A stretch of 64,000 bases of DNA from contig KB445802.1 of assembly GCA_000320605.2 (NCBI GenBank), forward strand, positions 859,122-923,121, read 5' to 3'. The position numbers were made by a program, and so were the translations under genes. The notes under the pieces are model-generated. The model searched no databases and had not been told where the DNA came from. It saw only the letters and a list, made by a program, of their open reading frames with translations. This stretch comes from Gelatoporia subvermispora B (Eukaryota > Basidiomycota > Agaricomycetes > Polyporales > Gelatoporiaceae). Below, in pieces: positions 59,612-64,000 of this stretch (positions are counted from its first letter, which is position 1; every line of letters starts with the position of its first letter).

Positions 59612-62600
59612 ATGTCTTCTTCGCCCATCGTTCAGACTCTGACACAGACTGCCCCGCCCGCACACGGCACTGCGGGCTCTAGCGACACACCCATGGACGC
59701 GCTCGCGTCCGCTATCGCTACCACCACAATTTCTCAGCGCGCCGAGCCCGGCGGCTCCGCCCTCGCGTCCGCCGGCTTCGCGCCTTCGTCCTCCCCGACT
59801 TCCGGCGCTTCTATTGGCGCCCCCGGCCCTATTCAGTCCACGTCCTTTGCTTCCGTTGCCGACTCTTCTCATAACACGTTCTCGAGCACCGCAATTGCCC
59901 CGGATCCGCCTGAGAATATTATATATACGTCCTCCCAGTCATCTCAGACTCTCTCCCTCGCGTCCCCGCAGGACGAGTCCGCTAGTCCGACTCCCACAGC
60001 GGCCACTTTCGCGCCTTCTGCGCGTACGAACTCTAGTCCCGTCTCCTCTACTTCAGTTTCTTCTACTTCTTCGACCTCTACACTCTCCGTCAATGCGCCT
60101 CAGTTCCAGAGCCGTCTCAACGATGCTCCCATCGATATCCACGGCCTCGTCACGCCGCCCCATAATGCCTCGCCGGCCTTTGCTCAGAATGGTTTAGGTA
60201 TATTCGTCCGCGGTTCATGTCCTCGCAATTTAACTGATGATGTGTCCTTTTAGGAGCGACCGCGCCTGGCGCGTCCGCAATCGAACACGTGCAGACCCGA
60301 GTGCATGTCCCTGGTTCTAATTTATCACTCCCGTACACCCTCCCCCCCGCCTCGCAACTCCCGGATGCACCTCAAGTCCAAGCTCAGGTTCCCAGCGTCA
60401 CTCACGAGCAGCCACAGACACGGCCTCAAGCGCAGGCCCCCGCGACTCTTTCCACCTTCGCTGAGGCTCAGCCGCAGCCGCAGCCGCAGCCGCAGGGGGG
60501 CGGCGATCACATCGATGTGCGGACGCCGAATGTGTACATCAACGGGTTGCCGCCGAACTTTGCGGAGGAGCAACTGTTAGCGATGACGCGCGAGTTTGGG
60601 GAGGTGATTAGTGTGAGGACGTTCACGCGCCACGTGAGCGATCGCCCGAGGTGCGTGGCTGCGGTGCTACTATGTCGTTTTCGTTTTGAGGGCTTGAACG
60701 GCGCCGAGATGACACCGTGAGCGCAAGGGAGTGGGTATATGCGCCTTCCGGAGGGCGAGGTGTGACTATATGCGCGATTTGTTTCGAGTTACTTGGTCGA
60801 GGGCGTCAGGATTCCCCGTGCTGTGACGGTTTATCTTCGCATGACCTCTCTTTTCAAATTCTTGGAATGCGACATAGTTGCTGATCTTGCTTCCTCTGGG
60901 TCACAGCGGCTATGGCTTTGTTTTGTGAGTATTTTCGGATCTAGAACGTCGCCGAGGCCGATGTGCTAATGAGATCCATAGATTCGAAACTGTCGAAGCC
61001 GCCGAGAAATGCATTGAGACGCTCCGCAAGTATCGGAACTTGCATCCGTCGTTCTCCAAGGTTCGATTTGTTCTTTAAACATTTGTCATGCCCCAAGCTT
61101 GAGATTGTTGGCTGACCGATCTCTTTGTAGCAAATCCACAAGATCCCCGGCACGCCCTATGCCTCTGCGACGACGCTCCCGGCGCTCACGCCCGCGGACT
61201 CGTTCAAGGCGCGGATGGAGCAGCTGAGGGACTTGTCTTCGACAAATCTATACATCGAAGGCTTGCCGCTGAGCATTGATGAGCCGACGCTGTCGGCGCT
61301 CGTGAGGCCGTATCGGATCATGAGCAGCAGGTTCTTCCAGACGAGGCTGAGCAGCCCGCCGCGCATTATTGCGTTTGTGAGGTGAGTTGCGGGTTTTGAT
61401 TCGTCGCATTGTTGTCCCAAGTAGTTGCGAGTTTCGCCTTGTGTCTCAAGAAATTGCGAGTTTCGATTCGTCGCCTTATCGTCCCAAGTTGTGAAGCGAA
61501 TTGACTGACGCGCGTGATCTTGCAGGCTCGAAACGCGGACGGCCGCTGAGGAGGTCATTGAACGCCTGCATGGCCGAATGGTCCGTGGCTGGAACGACAC
61601 GGGGTGCAGGATCTCGGTTAGGTTCGCGGATACTAGCGAACAGCGCGAGCTCAGAGTAAGTCGATCTCGCACATGTAGAAGGAGCGACGTGTTGACGTTG
61701 TTGGTTGTTCAACAGAGGATGGAACGCCTGACCCGCGAGGGCGAGAACTCGCCGTCCAGAATCACGATGGCGCAGGCCGCGCTCCTCAACCTCAAGGGCA
61801 CGCAGCTTCACTCGCCGCAGCAGGTCGCCGCGGCAGCGCTCCCGAGCCCGAACTTTGGGCTCTTGCCGGGGGCCTTGGGGGGTGCTGCGCGGGTCTCGCC
61901 CGAGCTTGGGCAACTGGCCGCGCGCGCCGCTGCGGCGGGCATCCCGTTCCCGGCCCAGGGCCGGACGTCGATGCTCGGATCGGCGACTGCGCCGGAGCTT
62001 GCGGCGCTCTTGGACGCGCAGGCGCTGTCGCGCCGCGGGGTGGGCGTGCGCGCGGTCCAGGACGGGCTGGCGCAGATGCAGATGCAGCTTGCGATGGGGC
62101 TGGAGGGCGCGCAGCTGGGTGCGATGGGCTTCGAGGGGGCGCAGCAACTCGCGATGGGACTCGATGCGCAGCAGCTCGCGATGGGCCTCGAGGGCGCGGG
62201 TCTGGAGAACGGACAGGCACAGATGCAGCTCGGGATGGGACTCGATGCGGGGCAAGTGTCCGCTCCGACGGGACGCGCGCATGGAGGGTTCACCGCGGTC
62301 GAGAGGCTGCTCTTGCAGGCGCATGTGCAGAGGCAGCAACAGCTCGGGATGGGCGCCCACGGCCGGAACCAACAGCAGCTCGGAGGAGGCGCTCATGGCC
62401 GGAACGAACACCAGCTCGGAGGAGGCTCCCATGGCCGAGACGGACAGCAGCTTGGAGCCAGCACTCATAGTCAGAACGGACAGCATCTCGGAGTGAGCAT
62501 CCACGGCCAGAATGCGGCCGGTTCGCGCGGCGTGGAGAGGCGCGAGGGGAACCGGAGGCTGCTGGACGTGCTCCCGCCGATGTCGGAGGACGACTTTCAC

Positions 62601-63704
62601 TCGACGGCCGCGGGCGCGAGGAGGCAGCAGACGCAGACGCTCGCGAACGGGCACGGGCACGGAGCGGGGCAGCAGACACTCGCCAACGGGAACGGGCACG
62701 GCGCGGTCGGGAGCGGACTCGGTGGCAAGACGCGCCAGGTGCAGGAGGTGGAACAGCCAGAGCGGAGCGTGCCGGTGCATCGCCAGAGCCACCAGCGGAA
62801 CCAGACGCACGCGTTGCAGGCGCGCGCGGACGCGGAGGCACACATGCAGATGCAGGCGCTGCACATGAGGGCGACGACGCTGCCGTCGCAGTACCTCGCT
62901 GGACGGCCGGGCGCGCAGGCGTTTGGGGGGGAGGTGTTGTATGGGACGGGCGTACGCGGGTCTGCGAGAGATGGGGGGGACGGCAGCAACAGCAGTATCG
63001 GCATCGGTATCGGGAGTCAAAAGGTCAACTCGAACGTCGTCGGCGGCTCCGGCGACGGCGTTAGCAGCAACAGCGACTATGTCCACGGTAACATGAACAG
63101 CACCGGCAGCTACAGCAACATGAACTTGAACAGCATCGGCCACGGCAACATGAACAGCACCGGCAACACGAACACGAACGGTCACGGCAACAGTATCGGC
63201 ACGAACCAGCTCTCTAGCGGCCAGCAGGCGCACAACCAGTATCATGCGAACAGCGGCAACGTTGATGTCGGCAGCCACAATAGCCACAGTCACAGCAGCA
63301 GAGTCGAGCGCGCGAGCGCGAACGCGAATGGTGGTCCGCATAACGACGCCGGCGCCCACAACGGTGCCGCAACCCAGGCCAGCACAGCCCCGGCTATTCA
63401 CGCGAACGCGAGCGGCCTGTTTGGGGACAAGAGCATCCTCGGCGGCGCGGGCTCGAACATCGCGAAGGCGGCTGCGACGGAGGTGGCGGGCGGCTCGCGG
63501 GACGAGGAGGTGTCGCCGCTGGTGTCGCCGGCGCTGACGTACTCGGCGCGCACGCCCGTGACGCTGAGCCCGGCGACGCCGTTCTCGGGCTTCTTCCCGC
63601 ATGCGGGCGAGACGTTTGAGGGCCCGCCGATGGCGAAGGGGGGTGTGGCGCAGGAGGGGGGCGTGCAGGAGAGGTTTGAGCAGGAGAAGAGGGTGGTGGG
63701 ATAG
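59612..63704 (+). CDS. RBMS/MSSP-like protein with two RRMs and a long repetitive tail
   Basis: Exons 59612-60197, 60254-60650, 60907-60924, 60982-61060, 61131-61381, 61526-61655 and 61716-63704 give 1149 aa. A Ser/Thr/Pro-rich N terminus leads to RRM1 at about 285-365 (VYINGLPPNFAEEQLLAM, with RNP1 SGYGFVLFE formed across two introns, exon 3 being only 18 nt). RRM2 is at about 390-475 (NLYIEGLPLSIDEPTL, RNP1 PRIIAFVRLE). The pair and spacing resemble the RBMS/MSSP family of single-strand RNA/DNA binders. The last ~660 residues are one exon of Q-, G-, H- and N-rich sequence with internal repeats, probably disordered. Expected role: cytoplasmic mRNA binding; targets unknown. An in-frame extension upstream of 59612 lacks an ATG. 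Confidence 0.88.
62070..62515 (+). repeat. Degenerate coding repeats in the tail of the two-RRM protein
   Basis: Two repeat types: copies of an (A/G)MGLEGAQQL-like unit at about 62070-62250 and copies of a GGGAHGRNQQQL-like unit of 14-15 residues at about 62340-62515. Units diverge at several positions. Confidence 0.75.
62985..63330 (+). repeat. Asn/Gly/Ser-rich low-complexity coding region
   Basis: Repeated HGNMNSTG- and NSIG-like motifs give an asparagine- and glycine-rich stretch of about 110 residues, of the type that can drive RNP-granule condensation. Confidence 0.7.
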
Positions 63705-64000
63705 GCCGGTGGGCGTTGTGTGTGTGCGTTGACGGGGGCCGGGGGCCAGCGAGCGGGGGGCTTGGGCTGTGGACTATGTGGGTCTGTTGTCTTTGTTTGT
63801 TTGTTTTCGATGATACCCGTGTAGAGGTAGACGCGAGACGCGTTGTGTGTATGTATGAGTATTCGGTGTAGAAGTAGCACGCAATGAATTGGGTGTGTAA
63901 TGTGTTGAGGCAGCTCATTGGGAGGATTGGTGATTGTCGGATGTGCGTGAGGGGGGGAGGTGGGTTTGTGGGTTCTTATGATGTTGTATCGAGGTTGCTG
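63705..64000. other. 3' flank of the two-RRM gene
   Basis: G/T-rich DNA after the stop codon, probable 3' UTR. No gene seen before the window ends. Confidence 0.6.

Noticed and set aside
61476..63602. 708-codon open frame on the minus strand, antisense to the last exon of the two-RRM gene
   Set aside because: It is arginine/alanine/valine-rich with no domain. The plus strand continues RRM2 across proper splice sites. Strong GC bias at third positions leaves the opposite strand free of stops.

Overview
The window is nuclear DNA of a filamentous fungus, most likely an Agaricomycete (mushroom-forming basidiomycete, possibly Polyporales; the order is a guess). The evidence is genes cut by many short introns of about 48-60 nt with internal CT(A/G)A(C/T) branch points, about 108 introns in 19 reconstructed genes, together with MSH2, KAR5, PMP3, SAH1 and a LARP-type La protein of fungal type. 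Several families (a membrane protein ending its core in a YDGLGYF block, tandem Gtt1-like GSTs, small TATA-driven secreted proteins) are familiar from Agaricomycetes. No rRNA, tRNA, CRISPR array or viral gene was recognised. Exon models were built by hand from splice sites; for every gene given as multi-exon the summed exon lengths are divisible by three and the reading phases agree.

Layout. 0.2-7.2 kb: a 13-exon multi-pass membrane protein (+), a KHDC4/BLOM7-like KH-domain splicing protein (-), and a divergently transcribed mitochondrial DEAD-box helicase of Mss116 type (+). 7.7-11.8 kb: MSH2 (-), 24 exons, with a cluster of MluI cell-cycle boxes just upstream. 13.3-17.8 kb: a small-protein cluster, all (-): two paralogous secreted proteins, a doubtful small ORF, and a PMP3-type proteolipid, with a MITE-like foldback element between the secreted-protein genes. 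18.8-22.6 kb: a large LARP1-like La-motif protein (-). 24.3-26.1 kb: S-adenosylhomocysteine hydrolase (-). 26.2-29.7 kb is gene-poor. 29.7-31.1 kb: a conserved coiled-coil protein (+). 32.2-34.8 kb: two tandem glutathione S-transferases (-). 35.2-37.7 kb: KAR5-like nuclear fusion protein (+). 38.8-43.1 kb: a CCCH-RRM-RBR ubiquitin ligase (+). 43.4-46.0 kb: a long disordered protein with conserved ends (-). 47.8-48.8 kb: mitochondrial ribosome recycling factor (+). 49.5-54.7 kb: an F-box protein and a damaged F-box paralogue (+). 54.7-59.6 kb is gene-poor. 59.6-63.7 kb: an RBMS/MSSP-like two-RRM protein with a repetitive tail (+).

The genes do not form a pathway cluster; most are housekeeping. 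Loose themes are RNA binding (KHDC4-like, LARP, RBMS-like and the CCCH-RRM-RBR protein), mitochondrial gene expression (helicase and RRF), and DNA or nuclear dynamics (MSH2, KAR5). The points most worth following up are the MCB cluster on MSH2, the high number of GC-AG introns, the 8-nt microexons, the CCCH-RRM-RBR protein, the foldback element in the secreted-protein cluster and the interrupted F-box gene. I found no convincing evidence of an entirely new system.
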